NCBI GenBank assembly: GCA_039029315.1
Contig: JBCCGK010000013.1
Span: 62,001 to 126,000 of the forward strand
DNA from: JBCCCJ01 sp039029315
GTDB lineage: Bacteria; Bacteroidota; Bacteroidia; J057
DNA: 64,000 nucleotides
Direction: 5' to 3'
A model generated the notes under the pieces. That model was not told where the DNA came from and did not search any database. It saw only the letters and a list, made by a program, of their open reading frames with translations. Shown in pieces: positions 34,727-43,061 of the stretch. How positions within the stretch are numbered: the first letter of the stretch is position 1; each line of letters starts with the position of its first letter. Position numbers and translations under genes: made by a program.

Positions 34727-34762
34727 AACCGGAATCCCTGCTCAAGCCAGGCGATTCCGGTT
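34727..34762. terminator. Strong hairpin between convergent genes
   Basis: AACCGGAATC (34727-34736) pairs with GATTCCGGTT (34753-34762), and an inner CCTG/CAGG extends the stem with a one-base bulge. It lies 55 bp after the lipoprotein stop and 38 bp before the end of the ABC binding-protein gene. A bidirectional terminator by position; no T-run. Confidence 0.6.
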
Positions 34763-34800
34763 GGTGGTTGCATTTGCTACAATTGATCTGCCACAACCTG

Positions 34801-36033
34801 CTATCTACTTGCGAGATCGTTGATCAATCCTTGCACATCGGAGGTTGCGGTCATGAATTCTGTTAGGACTTCAGCCTCAGATGCAGAGGTACATTTGGCA
34901 AGAAATAGAGATCTGTGCCCTTGTCTCTGCCCGGCTCCATATGAGATGGTGGGACCAGTTCCCTGAAAATCCTTAATGCTTTCCATTGCAGCAATGAAAC
35001 TATCACGACTCAGGTCACGGCCGGCCTTCCTGAGACCTTCCAGCAAAGGCTCGGCATACATGAAGCCCGAAGCAGAAAAGGCTCCCCATCTGACATCAGG
35101 TTGATATGTTTCCAGTGCAGCCTTGTATCCTTTCAGGGTTTCATTGTCTTCATTGGGGAGCATTCCATAGTAGCCAAAAATTACGCCCTCCCAGGCTCCT
35201 TTGGTGATGTCGTGCATCAAGGTCATATCAGACAATACAGAAGAAGCCATCCAGGCTGGAGAATATCCGGCAACAGCAGTTGTTCCCCGAATGATCGCTG
35301 CTTGTCTGGGTAAGGTCCACATCAGGACGACTTCTGCACCAGATTCCTGTAAGCGTGCTGCATGGGAGGTCAAGTCTGAATCCATTACTTCAGTAGAAAC
35401 TGTTGCGACCAATTCGATTCCCTGCTTTTTGGCGGCAGCTTCCGCAGACACCAGTGCACTTTTGCCAAAATCGTCATTTTGATAGATGATGGCGATTTTG
35501 GTTTTCTTCAACTCATTGATGGCGTAGTTCAGCTGGATTTCGGCTTCATCAAAATAGAGAGGAAAAACATTGAATATGTTGTTTTGTGGGGGATGTGCCC
35601 AATGGGTCGCCCCAGAGCAAGGAGAGATCCACGGAATGCCTTCATCGATGATAAATTGCTTAACCGCCATCCCGGGAGCCGTGCCAATTCCTCCCACAAA
35701 TGCAAACACCTCATCCCGTTGGACCATTTCGCGAACAGCTCCTACTGTCCGGGAAGGATCATACGCATCGTCCTTGTAAATAAATTTGATTTTTCGGCCA
35801 TGTACCCCACCCTCTTCATTGACTTTTTTGAAAAAGGCATCCATGCCTTTGGGAACAGAGCCCCAGAGAGCAGCAGGGCCTGTCAAGGGTCCCCAGGAAC
35901 CAATGACAATGGTAGAATCCGTAACGCCAGGAACATAGACAGTGTTATCATCTCCTTCTCCATCTCCAACACAGGCAAAGAGGAAAAAGGTGATCAAGAA
36001 TAAAGGAGTTAGCTGAGTAAGATAAGGTTTCAT
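34801..36033 (-). CDS. Periplasmic-binding lipoprotein of a Liv-type ABC importer
   Basis: 410 residues. Lipoprotein signal ending FFLFAC with C21. The fold is the type I periplasmic binding (LivJ/AmiC) one: VYVPGVTDSTIVIGSWGPLTG, VHGRKIKFIYKDDAYDPSRTV, IDEGIPWISPCSGATHW, KIAIIYQNDDFGKSALVSA. The family binds branched-chain amino acids, amides, aromatic acids or other small carboxylates. It is the last gene of the minus-strand run encoding LivM, LivH, LivG, LivF, a flavodoxin-like protein and an acyl-CoA synthetase, so it is the likely substrate receptor of that transporter. The neighbouring acyl-CoA synthetase suggests a carboxylic acid ligand rather than leucine. Confidence 0.92.
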   Translation of the reverse strand: MKPYLTQLTPLFLITFFLFACVGDGEGDDNTVYVPGVTDSTIVIGSWGPLTGPAALWGSVPKGMDAFFKKVNEEGGVHGRKIKFIYKDDAYDPSRTVGAVREMVQRDEVFAFVGGIGTAPGMAVKQFIIDEGIPWISPCSGATHWAHPPQNNIFNVFPLYFDEAEIQLNYAINELKKTKIAIIYQNDDFGKSALVSAEAAAKKQGIELVATVSTEVMDSDLTSHAARLQESGAEVVLMWTLPRQAAIIRGTTAVAGYSPAWMASSVLSDMTLMHDITKGAWEGVIFGYYGMLPNEDNETLKGYKAALETYQPDVRWGAFSASGFMYAEPLLEGLRKAGRDLSRDSFIAAMESIKDFQGTGPTISYGAGQRQGHRSLFLAKCTSASEAEVLTEFMTATSDVQGLINDLASR

Positions 36034-36140
36034 TGTAGTTTGGTTAGAAGTTAGGTGAACCTATTTGTGATGGTCTAATCATCGCCTTGGAAAAGTCTTG
36101 ATTGTGACTGTTTGCTTATCATGAGAATTCCACACAATCA

Positions 36141-37952
36141 TTACCGATACATTCGCTCAATCAGATCTGCATAGGTTTTGTTGATAAAACTGCGCTTTAC
36201 TTTCATGGTAGGGGTAATTTCCCCATCTTCTTCATAGAGTTTTTTGGGTAAAATGGTAAACTTTCGGACATTTTCAACCCGGGCCAATTGTTTGTTGACC
36301 ATCTGTACTTCTTTGTCTATCAGTTCGAAAATGTGCGGATCAGTAGCCAGATCTGAATAGGTTGAAAAAGGAATTTTGTGATCCTGGGCATACTTCACCA
36401 CATTCTCCTCATCCAGTACGATTAAGGCAGACAAGAATTTTCTCCTGTCTCCAATCAAAATGGAATCATTGATATACGGACTAAACTTGAGTTTATTTTC
36501 AATATACTGTGGGGCAATATTTTTTCCGCCAGCGGTAATAATGAGATCTTTTTTCCGATCTATAATCCTGATATAGCCTTCTTCATCCATGCTCCCAATG
36601 TCTCCACTGTGTAGCCATCCATCCCGAATGGTTTGGGCGGTGGCTTCTGGGTTTTTGTAATAGCCTTTGAAGACGCCTGGAGAGCGAAAAAGAATCTCTC
36701 CATCCTCGGCAATACGCACTTCACCGCCCGGAATGGCCTTCCCTACTGTTCCCAGTCTGAACTTGTCTACCGGACTGGCAGTCGTAACTCCCGATCCTTC
36801 GGTCTGTCCATATCCTTCTATGAGTTTCAGGCCAATGGCATGAAAAAATCGAAGAACATCAGGGGAAATCGGTGCAGCACCAGAAAAAGCGAACCGCATC
36901 CGTTCGAATCCCAAACGCTTCTTGAGATGGTAAAACACGCTGATCTGAACCAGCCAGTTTCCGAATGCCAATGCACCCTTGACCGGATTTCCATTCAATC
37001 GATGGTCTGCATACGCTTGGCCAATCTTTAAGGCCTGCTGATAGATCCACCGCTTGAACCAGTTGGCTTCATCCATCTGGATAAAGATGTTGGAGTAGTA
37101 TTTTTCCCATATTCTGGGGACAGCATACCCAAGGGTGGGCGAGACTTCTCTCAGGTTTTGTGGAACTGTGTCCGGGCTTTCGACAAAATTGACGGTGTAG
37201 CCCTGGGCAATCTGCACAATGACACTGAACAGCCGCTCAAATATGTGGCAAAGCGGAAGAAATGACAGGACCTCATCATGGTCCTTCACAGTCATCCCTG
37301 GTTCAATTGCCGGAACGCTTTGGCTCATCCAGCTGAGGTTGCCATGTGTGAGCATCGCGCCCTTCGGTGGACCGGTTGTACCGGATGTATACACCAAAAT
37401 CGCCAAATCCTCCGACTGAATCTGCTCCATTCGCGTGTTCAGTCGCGCTGGATCTGCTGCTTCTTTTTGTTTGCCTTGCTCCATAAAGGATTCAAAATCC
37501 ATCAATTGAGGCTCATTCAGGGATTGTAATCCCTTTTTTTCCCAATAAATGACTTTCTCCAATTGTGGACACTGGTCTCGAAGTTGAAGCCATTTGTCTA
37601 CTTGCTCTTCATTTTCTGCGATGAGGTATTTACAATCGGCATGGTTGAGAATATATTGAACTTGCTTCCATGAGCTTGTACTGTAAATCCCGACGGACAC
37701 CCCACCTGCCATTTGGATGCCCATATCCAGAATGACCCATTCGGCTGCATTGTCTCCAAGAATGGCGACAAATTCTCCGGCCTTCAATCCCAGTTCTATA
37801 AAGGCTTGGGCAGCATAACGGGCTTGCTGATAGTAGTCCGTCCAGCTGATGGCTTCCCACAAGCCAAATTTTTTCTGTCGCAAGGCCGTCTTGTCGCCCA
37901 ATCGCTGGGCTGTTTGCTGGAATATCTTCGGAAGTGTGGGCTGTTGGGACAT
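36141..37952 (-). CDS. AMP-dependent acyl-CoA synthetase (long-chain fatty acid-CoA ligase type)
   Basis: 603 residues from the ATG at 37952; an in-frame ATG at 37967 adds five residues. Adenylation motifs: YTSGTTGPPKGAMLTH (P-loop), YGQTEGSG, and HSGDIGSMDEEGYIRIIDRKKD, with the C-terminal Lys in TPTMKVKRSFINKTY. The length and the motif FLPLCHIFERLF place it with FadD-like/ACSBG long-chain ligases. It activates a carboxylic acid with ATP and CoA. It lies between the flavodoxin-like gene and the Liv-type binding protein, so uptake by the ABC importer followed by CoA activation is an attractive reading. Bacteroidota usually carry such ligases singly, without an ABC transporter beside them. 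Confidence 0.93.
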   Translation of the reverse strand: MSQQPTLPKIFQQTAQRLGDKTALRQKKFGLWEAISWTDYYQQARYAAQAFIELGLKAGEFVAILGDNAAEWVILDMGIQMAGGVSVGIYSTSSWKQVQYILNHADCKYLIAENEEQVDKWLQLRDQCPQLEKVIYWEKKGLQSLNEPQLMDFESFMEQGKQKEAADPARLNTRMEQIQSEDLAILVYTSGTTGPPKGAMLTHGNLSWMSQSVPAIEPGMTVKDHDEVLSFLPLCHIFERLFSVIVQIAQGYTVNFVESPDTVPQNLREVSPTLGYAVPRIWEKYYSNIFIQMDEANWFKRWIYQQALKIGQAYADHRLNGNPVKGALAFGNWLVQISVFYHLKKRLGFERMRFAFSGAAPISPDVLRFFHAIGLKLIEGYGQTEGSGVTTASPVDKFRLGTVGKAIPGGEVRIAEDGEILFRSPGVFKGYYKNPEATAQTIRDGWLHSGDIGSMDEEGYIRIIDRKKDLIITAGGKNIAPQYIENKLKFSPYINDSILIGDRRKFLSALIVLDEENVVKYAQDHKIPFSTYSDLATDPHIFELIDKEVQMVNKQLARVENVRKFTILPKKLYEEDGEITPTMKVKRSFINKTYADLIERMYR

Positions 37953-37989
37953 GATATCTTCAGGCAATAATGGGAAACGATTATGTTAT

Positions 37990-37999
37990 GAGACTGTTT
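37990..37999. repeat. Solitary terminal-repeat sequence GAGACTGTTT
   Basis: Third solitary copy of the 10-base MITE terminus, in the gap between the flavodoxin-like gene and the acyl-CoA synthetase. Preceded by TTAT instead of TAA. No second end nearby. Confidence 0.35.
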
Positions 38000-38020
38000 A
38001 GGTATTGTAGTTGGAATTTG

Positions 38021-38539
38021 TTATTGGCCACCAATCTGTTGGACAAATCGCTCAATTCTTCTCAGCACTTCTGCTTCCAGCTCCTCCTTGTCTATCCAGG
38101 TATGGACATCACCAAGATACTTCATGCCCAAATATTCTGCACTGTATTGGAAAGGGACAAAGAAGCCCTCAGTTTCGATCTTGTCAGACCCACAGGCAAC
38201 TGCCGCCATCTGCTTTTTTCTCAATTTTCGCCCTAATTCCTTCTCTATTTTCAGGCAATCTGTGATCCTGTCAAAAAAATTCTTCATGATTCCGCTCATT
38301 GCATACCAATAAACCGGTGTAACAACAATGATCTTCTCATATGTTACAATTTTTCGCATTGTTGGGAGAAAATCGTCCGCTATATATTCGTGCTCATAAC
38401 TATAGCCATGAATTGTCAGTGTCTTTAAATCAATTATTTCTGCACGCAATTTCTGTTGGAGGATGGTTGAAATCTTATGTGTGTTTCCTTTGCTTCTCGC
38501 ACTTCCCTGAATAATGATGTTGTTATTTGGCATGTTCAT
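38021..38539 (-). CDS. Flavodoxin-fold NAD(P)H-dependent FMN reductase
   Basis: 172 residues. FMN phosphate-binding loop IIQGSARSKGNTHKIS, then IIVVTPVYWYAMSGIMKNFFDRITD, the classic NADPH-dependent FMN reductase segment. The Cys-containing AAVACGSDKIETEG follows. Members reduce flavins, quinones or metal ions, or act as iron-sulfur flavoproteins; no Fe-S Cys motif is seen here. It is 30 bp downstream of LivF and 68 bp upstream of the acyl-CoA synthetase on the same strand. An alternative start two codons in (38533) is equally good. Its contribution to the Liv/acyl-CoA cluster is not obvious, perhaps ring or bond reduction of the imported acid. Confidence 0.85.
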   Translation of the reverse strand: MNMPNNNIIIQGSARSKGNTHKISTILQQKLRAEIIDLKTLTIHGYSYEHEYIADDFLPTMRKIVTYEKIIVVTPVYWYAMSGIMKNFFDRITDCLKIEKELGRKLRKKQMAAVACGSDKIETEGFFVPFQYSAEYLGMKYLGDVHTWIDKEELEAEVLRRIERFVQQIGGQ

Positions 38540-38569
38540 TTTGCTTGTTTCGCTCCGGCATATTGTCTC

Positions 38570-39337
38570 TTATCGCCATCTTCTCTTGCGCTTATATCGC
38601 TGGTAGCCTTTCACAGATGGCTCAGCTTTGATCCCTAAATAGAACTCCTTCACATCTTCATTCTGTTTGAGTTCTTCAGCTGTCCCGGAACTCACGAAGC
38701 GACCATTTTCCAATACATATCCAAAATCTGCTACCCCCAGGGCCATATTTGCATTTTGTTCCACCAAAAGAATGCTAACACCCTCATCCCGAATATTGGG
38801 GATGATGTCAAAGATTTGCTTGACCAATAAAGGAGCCAGACCCAGTGAGGGTTCATCAAGAAACAACAGCCTGGGACGGTTCATCAATGCCCGAGCGATC
38901 GCAAGCATTTGTTGTTCGCCTCCTGATAGGGTACCAGCTTGTTGCTTTTGACGCTCTTCCAGAACCGGGAAATAGGTATACATTCGGGCAATATCCTCAC
39001 GAACCTCTTTTCGATTCTTTCTGATATAGGCGCCTACCATCAGGTTTTCTTTGACAGTGAGTTCTGGAAAAATTTCTCGACCTTCGGGCACATACCCAAT
39101 CCCAAGACGAACAATCGCTTCCGTTTGCATCCCATCTATTCGCTTTCCTTCGAACTCAATGCTTCCCTTATCAGGTTGATCATCCAACAGCCCCATCACG
39201 GTATTCAGAATCGTGGTTTTACCTGCGCCATTGCTTCCCAATATAGCCGTGATAGATCCTTCATGGATCTCCAGTGAGACACCACGAAGTGCCTGAATAC
39301 GATCATAATAGGTTTCTATGTTGCTGATTTTTAGCAT
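38570..39337 (-). CDS. livF: Liv-type ABC transporter ATPase, LivF
   Basis: 255 residues from ATG at 39337 (MLKISNIETYYD, the usual LivF start). The longer frame from 39355 adds MRICNN and overlaps the LivG stop. Walker A GSNGAGKTT, signature LSGGEQQMLAIARAL, Walker B LLFLDEPSLGLAPL. YVPEGREIFPELTVKENLMVGA is the LivF-specific stretch. Powers import by the LivHM channel. The C-terminus is basic (KGYQRYKRKRRWR), longer than usual. Second ATPase of the cassette. Confidence 0.93.
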   Translation of the reverse strand: MLKISNIETYYDRIQALRGVSLEIHEGSITAILGSNGAGKTTILNTVMGLLDDQPDKGSIEFEGKRIDGMQTEAIVRLGIGYVPEGREIFPELTVKENLMVGAYIRKNRKEVREDIARMYTYFPVLEERQKQQAGTLSGGEQQMLAIARALMNRPRLLFLDEPSLGLAPLLVKQIFDIIPNIRDEGVSILLVEQNANMALGVADFGYVLENGRFVSSGTAEELKQNEDVKEFYLGIKAEPSVKGYQRYKRKRRWR

Positions 39338-39359
39338 ATTATTGCATATTCTCAATCGA

Positions 39360-40127
39360 TCACCCCAAATATGCCCGAATAACCTCTGGATGATTGATTA
39401 CTTCTTCGACCGATCCCTCAACGAGTTTTTGACCGAAATTCAGGGCTAACAAGCGATCTGAAATCTGTGTCACCAACTGCATATTGTGTTCGATCAGGAT
39501 GACCGTTATCCCAAACTGATCTCGAATGTCCTTGATCCAAAAGACCAGTTCTTCTCTTTCTTCCTGATTGAGACCTGCTGCGGGTTCGTCCAATAGGAGT
39601 AACTGTGGTTCTGTCGCCAATGCTCTCCCCAACTCAACGATCTTTTGTTGGCCATACGGTAGGGCTGAGACGAAGGTGTTCCTTGCTGCTTGTAGATCCA
39701 GAAAATCGATAATTTCTTCTACCCTGCCCCTATGGGCGATTTCTTCCTTGGAAGGGCCCATTCTTGGGTGACATCTTGCAGCTATCGCGAACAAGGAACT
39801 CTTCATATGGAGGTGTCTACCAAGCAATATGTTGTCCATCGTGCTCATGTGGGCAAACAGCTCCAGATTCTGGAAGGTTCTGGCAATGCCCAAACGAGAG
39901 ATTTGATCTGGTCGTTTTCCGATGAGTGCTTCTCCCTGAAATGAAATCGATCCTCCTGTAGGCTTGTATAGTCCATTGATACAATTAAAGACGGTCGATT
40001 TCCCAGCACCATTGGGTCCGATGATAGAAAAAATTTCCCCTTTGTTGACTGTAAAACTCAAGTTCTGAACGGCCTTGACTCCGCCAAATGATTTGCTCAG
40101 ATGTTGTATGGTGAAAAATGAAGACAT
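39360..40127 (-). CDS. livG: Liv-type ABC transporter ATPase, LivG
   Basis: 255 residues. Walker A GPNGAGKSTVFNCINGLY, signature-like ALPYGQQKIVELGRAL (YGQQ variant usual for LivG), Walker B LLLLDEPAAGLNQEEREEL, and H-loop VILIEHNMQLV. ARTFQNLELFAHMSTMDNILLGRH is the LivG-specific region. Follows LivH by 3 bp and precedes LivF by 22 bp, as in a typical livHMGF operon. Couples ATP hydrolysis to transport with LivF. Confidence 0.95.
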   Translation of the reverse strand: MSSFFTIQHLSKSFGGVKAVQNLSFTVNKGEIFSIIGPNGAGKSTVFNCINGLYKPTGGSISFQGEALIGKRPDQISRLGIARTFQNLELFAHMSTMDNILLGRHLHMKSSLFAIAARCHPRMGPSKEEIAHRGRVEEIIDFLDLQAARNTFVSALPYGQQKIVELGRALATEPQLLLLDEPAAGLNQEEREELVFWIKDIRDQFGITVILIEHNMQLVTQISDRLLALNFGQKLVEGSVEEVINHPEVIRAYLG

Positions 40128-40130
40128 GAA

Positions 40131-41006
40131 TCAGACTTTGCGGACGTAATGTTTCCCGAATAGACCAGAAGGTTTGAAAAATAATATCAGGACGATGATC
40201 AGGAAGGCAACCACTGATTTGAATTCAAGGGAAACATAAAACCCAAATAAATTTTCGATAATTCCCAGCAAGAATCCCCCAATTACGACACCGGGCAGAC
40301 TTTTCATCCCTCCCAAGACCGCAGCAGCAAATCCTTTCAACAAGGGGTCCCACATCATACTTGGGTCCAGGGTAGTAATTGGAGCAACCAGCAATCCCGC
40401 AATGGCTCCTACTACGGAACTCAATCCAAATGAAATGGCCAAAATCCGATTGGCGGGAATGCCATTCATGCGCGCGGCCATATGGTTTTGTTGACTGGCT
40501 TTCATGGCCAGTCCCAACTTGGTGTAGGTAAGAAATAGATACAATGCTCCCATGATCAGCAGGGCCAGCACCAAAGTCGCCAGATTCAGCTCCGTCACGA
40601 TCACTCCTCCCATATCAAACAAGATTTCTTGCTCAGAGAATGGTAGGTCCAGTCTACGCTGATCCGATCCCCACTTCCAGCCAGCCAATCCATATAGGAG
40701 TAACTGAAATCCAATGGTAATGATGATAAAATTCAGGGCATTGGGTTCCTTTGCTCTTCTAATAAAGACGAATTCAAGGATCACTCCCAGCAGGAATGCA
40801 AACACCAAGGCACCGATAAATGCCAACCAAAATGGCCAACCAGCTGCTCCCAGCAACACAAAGGTTACATAGGTAGAAATCATGGCCATTTCTCCCTGGG
40901 CAAAGTTGGCAATTTCAGATGCTTTGTAAGTGATGCTCATGGCCAGCCCCATCAAGGCATATACACTGCCTACAACAATTCCTCCGATCAAAAGCTGGGA
41001 TAGCAT
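40131..41006 (-). CDS. livH: Liv-type ABC transporter permease, LivH
   Basis: 291 residues, about eight membrane helices. MLSQLLIGGIVVGSVYALMG and IANFAQGEMAMIS are the LivH opening, and MKASQQNHMAARMNGIP is the cytoplasmic coupling loop (EAA-like) contacting the ATPase. GLLVAPITTLDPSMMWDPLLKGFAAAVLGGM is also typical. Forms the transmembrane channel with LivM. 78 bp downstream of LivM. Inner membrane. Confidence 0.95.
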   Translation of the reverse strand: MLSQLLIGGIVVGSVYALMGLAMSITYKASEIANFAQGEMAMISTYVTFVLLGAAGWPFWLAFIGALVFAFLLGVILEFVFIRRAKEPNALNFIIITIGFQLLLYGLAGWKWGSDQRRLDLPFSEQEILFDMGGVIVTELNLATLVLALLIMGALYLFLTYTKLGLAMKASQQNHMAARMNGIPANRILAISFGLSSVVGAIAGLLVAPITTLDPSMMWDPLLKGFAAAVLGGMKSLPGVVIGGFLLGIIENLFGFYVSLEFKSVVAFLIIVLILFFKPSGLFGKHYVRKV

Positions 41007-41084
41007 ATGGGATTATCGATTGCTTAGTTTATTGGTGAATCTGACTTTATCAACTCATTCTTACTCACTTTCCAATTTTGAGGG

Positions 41085-42134
41085 CTAAAACGGCCATGTT
41101 TTCCAATAGATTTTGGTCCGAAGCCAAAGCCCAAATAAACCCAAAGGTTCGAATAGCACAACACAAATCAGGATCAAACCTGTAAATACCCAGGAGATAT
41201 TTGCAATGCCACTCGGGGTCATGACCACTGCTGAAAAGGCTTCTAGTGCAGGACCTAAGAGAGGAATCTCTACTACATTTTCCAGTTGTAAACTCAAAAA
41301 TGTCATCACAATCGCCCCCAAGACCGAACCCGTTACTGAGCCCAATCCTCCCATCACAATGGTTGCGAGAAAAACGACAGACATGGTGAAGCTAAACAAC
41401 AATGGATTGATAAAGCCTAGCAATAGCGCCCACAAAGCTCCTGCGATTCCGGCATAGAATGCACTGATAGAGAAACTCAAGGTTTTGTATCTGGCGATAT
41501 TGACGCCCAAAGCCGAAGCTGCAATATCGCTATCTCGCACAGCCTGAAAGGCACGACCAATGCGACTTTTTAGCAAATTTCGGGCAAAGACAGTCATCAA
41601 AACAGTAATACCAGCAATCACATAATAAACGACCTGATCATATGCTGCTCCACGAAGGCCAATGTCCAGCCTTGGTACGCTGATGCCCATATGCCCGCCA
41701 AAAGCCGGAGTTCGTCCAATCAATACTGTCACAGCCAATCCGAATCCCAGGGTAGCAATCGCCAGATAAGGGCCTTCCAGCCGTAAGGCAGGAATTGCAA
41801 GTAAGGCCCCAAATGCTGCCGCTACCACACCGCCCAGAACCATTGCCAAGAGAAAGGGAACACCTATTTTCGTAATCAACAATACACTCGTATAGGCCCC
41901 TATAGCCACAAAACCAGCATGACCAAGCGAAATCTGTCCAGTATTGCCAACCAATAAGTTCAGCCCAAGCGCAACAATGACATTGACTGCCATGAGGCTG
42001 GCGACATACATTACATAACTATTGGTCAGAATGGGAAGGAAACCAAGACCCAGGAGGAGGACCAGACTCCAGACCAGTGTGGCCCGGTTAGGAAACAATT
42101 GAATATCTTCGTAGTAGCTAGTCTTCAGATCCAT
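41085..42134 (-). CDS. livM: Liv-type ABC transporter permease, LivM
   Basis: 349 residues from ATG at 42134 (MDLKTSYYEDI); an in-frame ATG at 42164 adds ten polar residues. About eight to ten helices. VNVIVALGLNLLVGNTGQISLGHAGFVAIGAY and the coupling loop IGRAFQAVRDSDIAASALGVNI are specific for LivM. First gene of the Liv run, 160 bp downstream of the DoxX-like gene, so a promoter may lie in 42135-42293. The full set M-H-G-F plus binding protein makes a complete importer, rare in Bacteroidota, which mostly use TonB systems and secondary carriers. Confidence 0.94.
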   Translation of the reverse strand: MDLKTSYYEDIQLFPNRATLVWSLVLLLGLGFLPILTNSYVMYVASLMAVNVIVALGLNLLVGNTGQISLGHAGFVAIGAYTSVLLITKIGVPFLLAMVLGGVVAAAFGALLAIPALRLEGPYLAIATLGFGLAVTVLIGRTPAFGGHMGISVPRLDIGLRGAAYDQVVYYVIAGITVLMTVFARNLLKSRIGRAFQAVRDSDIAASALGVNIARYKTLSFSISAFYAGIAGALWALLLGFINPLLFSFTMSVVFLATIVMGGLGSVTGSVLGAIVMTFLSLQLENVVEIPLLGPALEAFSAVVMTPSGIANISWVFTGLILICVVLFEPLGLFGLWLRTKIYWKTWPF

Positions 42135-42293
42135 TCTTCTACAATCGTAAGGAAAATCGGCCAAGAATCAAAGTTGACTACATTTGAATGCAGTCCGCAT
42201 GCTCGCTCTTCTAGCCGTCAGGACGAAGGAGAACTGACAAGAGAGCAGACAAAAAGCGGGAGGGAATATTTTTTTCGACTACAGAATTATGCA

Positions 42294-42635
42294 TTACCCG
42301 TACCGCAGATTCCACCAAATCAAGCCTCCTAACAGCAGGAAAGTTAAGGCTGGCAGCCAATAGGTGCGTGTTTCTTCATAATACCTCGTGCTGGTCGTGA
42401 TGGCTGCAAAAGGAACAATGGCCAAAGACACTGCCGCAAGAAATTGATAGTCTTCCACCCACAAGCAAATAACCCCCACAAGTTCCAGAATAGATTGGCC
42501 ATACATGAAGGGAATGGGATATCCCCAGCGTTTGTATTTCTCCCGCATTTTGCCCAGAAGTTTTTTGATAGACATAAAGGCAAATATTCCACTGATGGGT
42601 ACAAGCAAAAGGAGTTCTGGAAGTTCGTAATCCAT
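42294..42635 (-). CDS. DoxX-like small membrane protein
   Basis: 113 residues from ATG at 42635 (MDYELPELLLLVPISG); a frame open to 42689 adds a non-hydrophobic leader and seems unlikely. Four hydrophobic segments, with KLLGKMREKYKRWGYPIPFMYGQSILELVGV, the segment shared by DoxX-family proteins. Family members act in redox or thiosulfate metabolism or of unknown role. Divergent from thioredoxin (about 90 bp apart), which may hint at a redox connection; otherwise isolated. Confidence in family is fair, in function low. Confidence 0.72.
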   Translation of the reverse strand: MDYELPELLLLVPISGIFAFMSIKKLLGKMREKYKRWGYPIPFMYGQSILELVGVICLWVEDYQFLAAVSLAIVPFAAITTSTRYYEETRTYWLPALTFLLLGGLIWWNLRYG

Positions 42636-42722
42636 GTCAGAAAGTAAACAGTGATTGTGTAACTTTGCAAATGATATTTCGTACATCATATTAAGAGTTT
42701 ATAATATTTTAATACAAATGTC

Positions 42723-43034
42723 ATGGGTACGACAAAAACCGGAAAATTTGACGAATTGGTAGCCTCAGATCAGCCTGTATTGATCGATTTTTTTGCAACC
42801 TGGTGCGGGCCGTGCCATGCAATGACACCTGTCCTCAAAGAGTTGGCTGAAGACATTGGTGACCAAGCGAAAATTGTCAAGATAGATGTAGACAAGAATC
42901 CAGGAATCGCTCAGCGATTTCAAGTAAGAGGGGTCCCCACTTTCATGTTGTTCAAAGGGGGAGAAATGAAGTGGCGGCAAAGTGGTGTACTCCCAAAAGC
43001 CATGCTTCAACAAGTGATTGAAGCCAACGCCTAG
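42723..43034 (+). CDS. trxA: Thioredoxin
   Basis: 103 residues, standard thioredoxin size. Active site ATWCGPCHAM with C28 and C31; the cis-Pro loop is GVPTF and the C-terminal Gly-containing LPKAMLQQVIEA follows. No signal peptide, so cytoplasmic. Reduces protein disulfides with thioredoxin reductase, which is not in the window. An AT-rich stretch (TATAATATTTTAATAC) lies about 5-20 bp ahead of the start. Convergent with the iolG gene, 27 bp apart. Its product is about 104 aa typical, with no additional domains. Confidence 0.95.
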   Translation: MGTTKTGKFDELVASDQPVLIDFFATWCGPCHAMTPVLKELAEDIGDQAKIVKIDVDKNPGIAQRFQVRGVPTFMLFKGGEMKWRQSGVLPKAMLQQVIEANA

Positions 43035-43061
43035 CAGAGCGAGGGGCCGACAAGCAGACAA

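Noticed and set aside
42690..42722. Consensus Bacteroidota promoter before thioredoxin
   Set aside because: AT-rich, but neither TTTG at -33 nor TAnnTTTG at -7 is correctly spaced.
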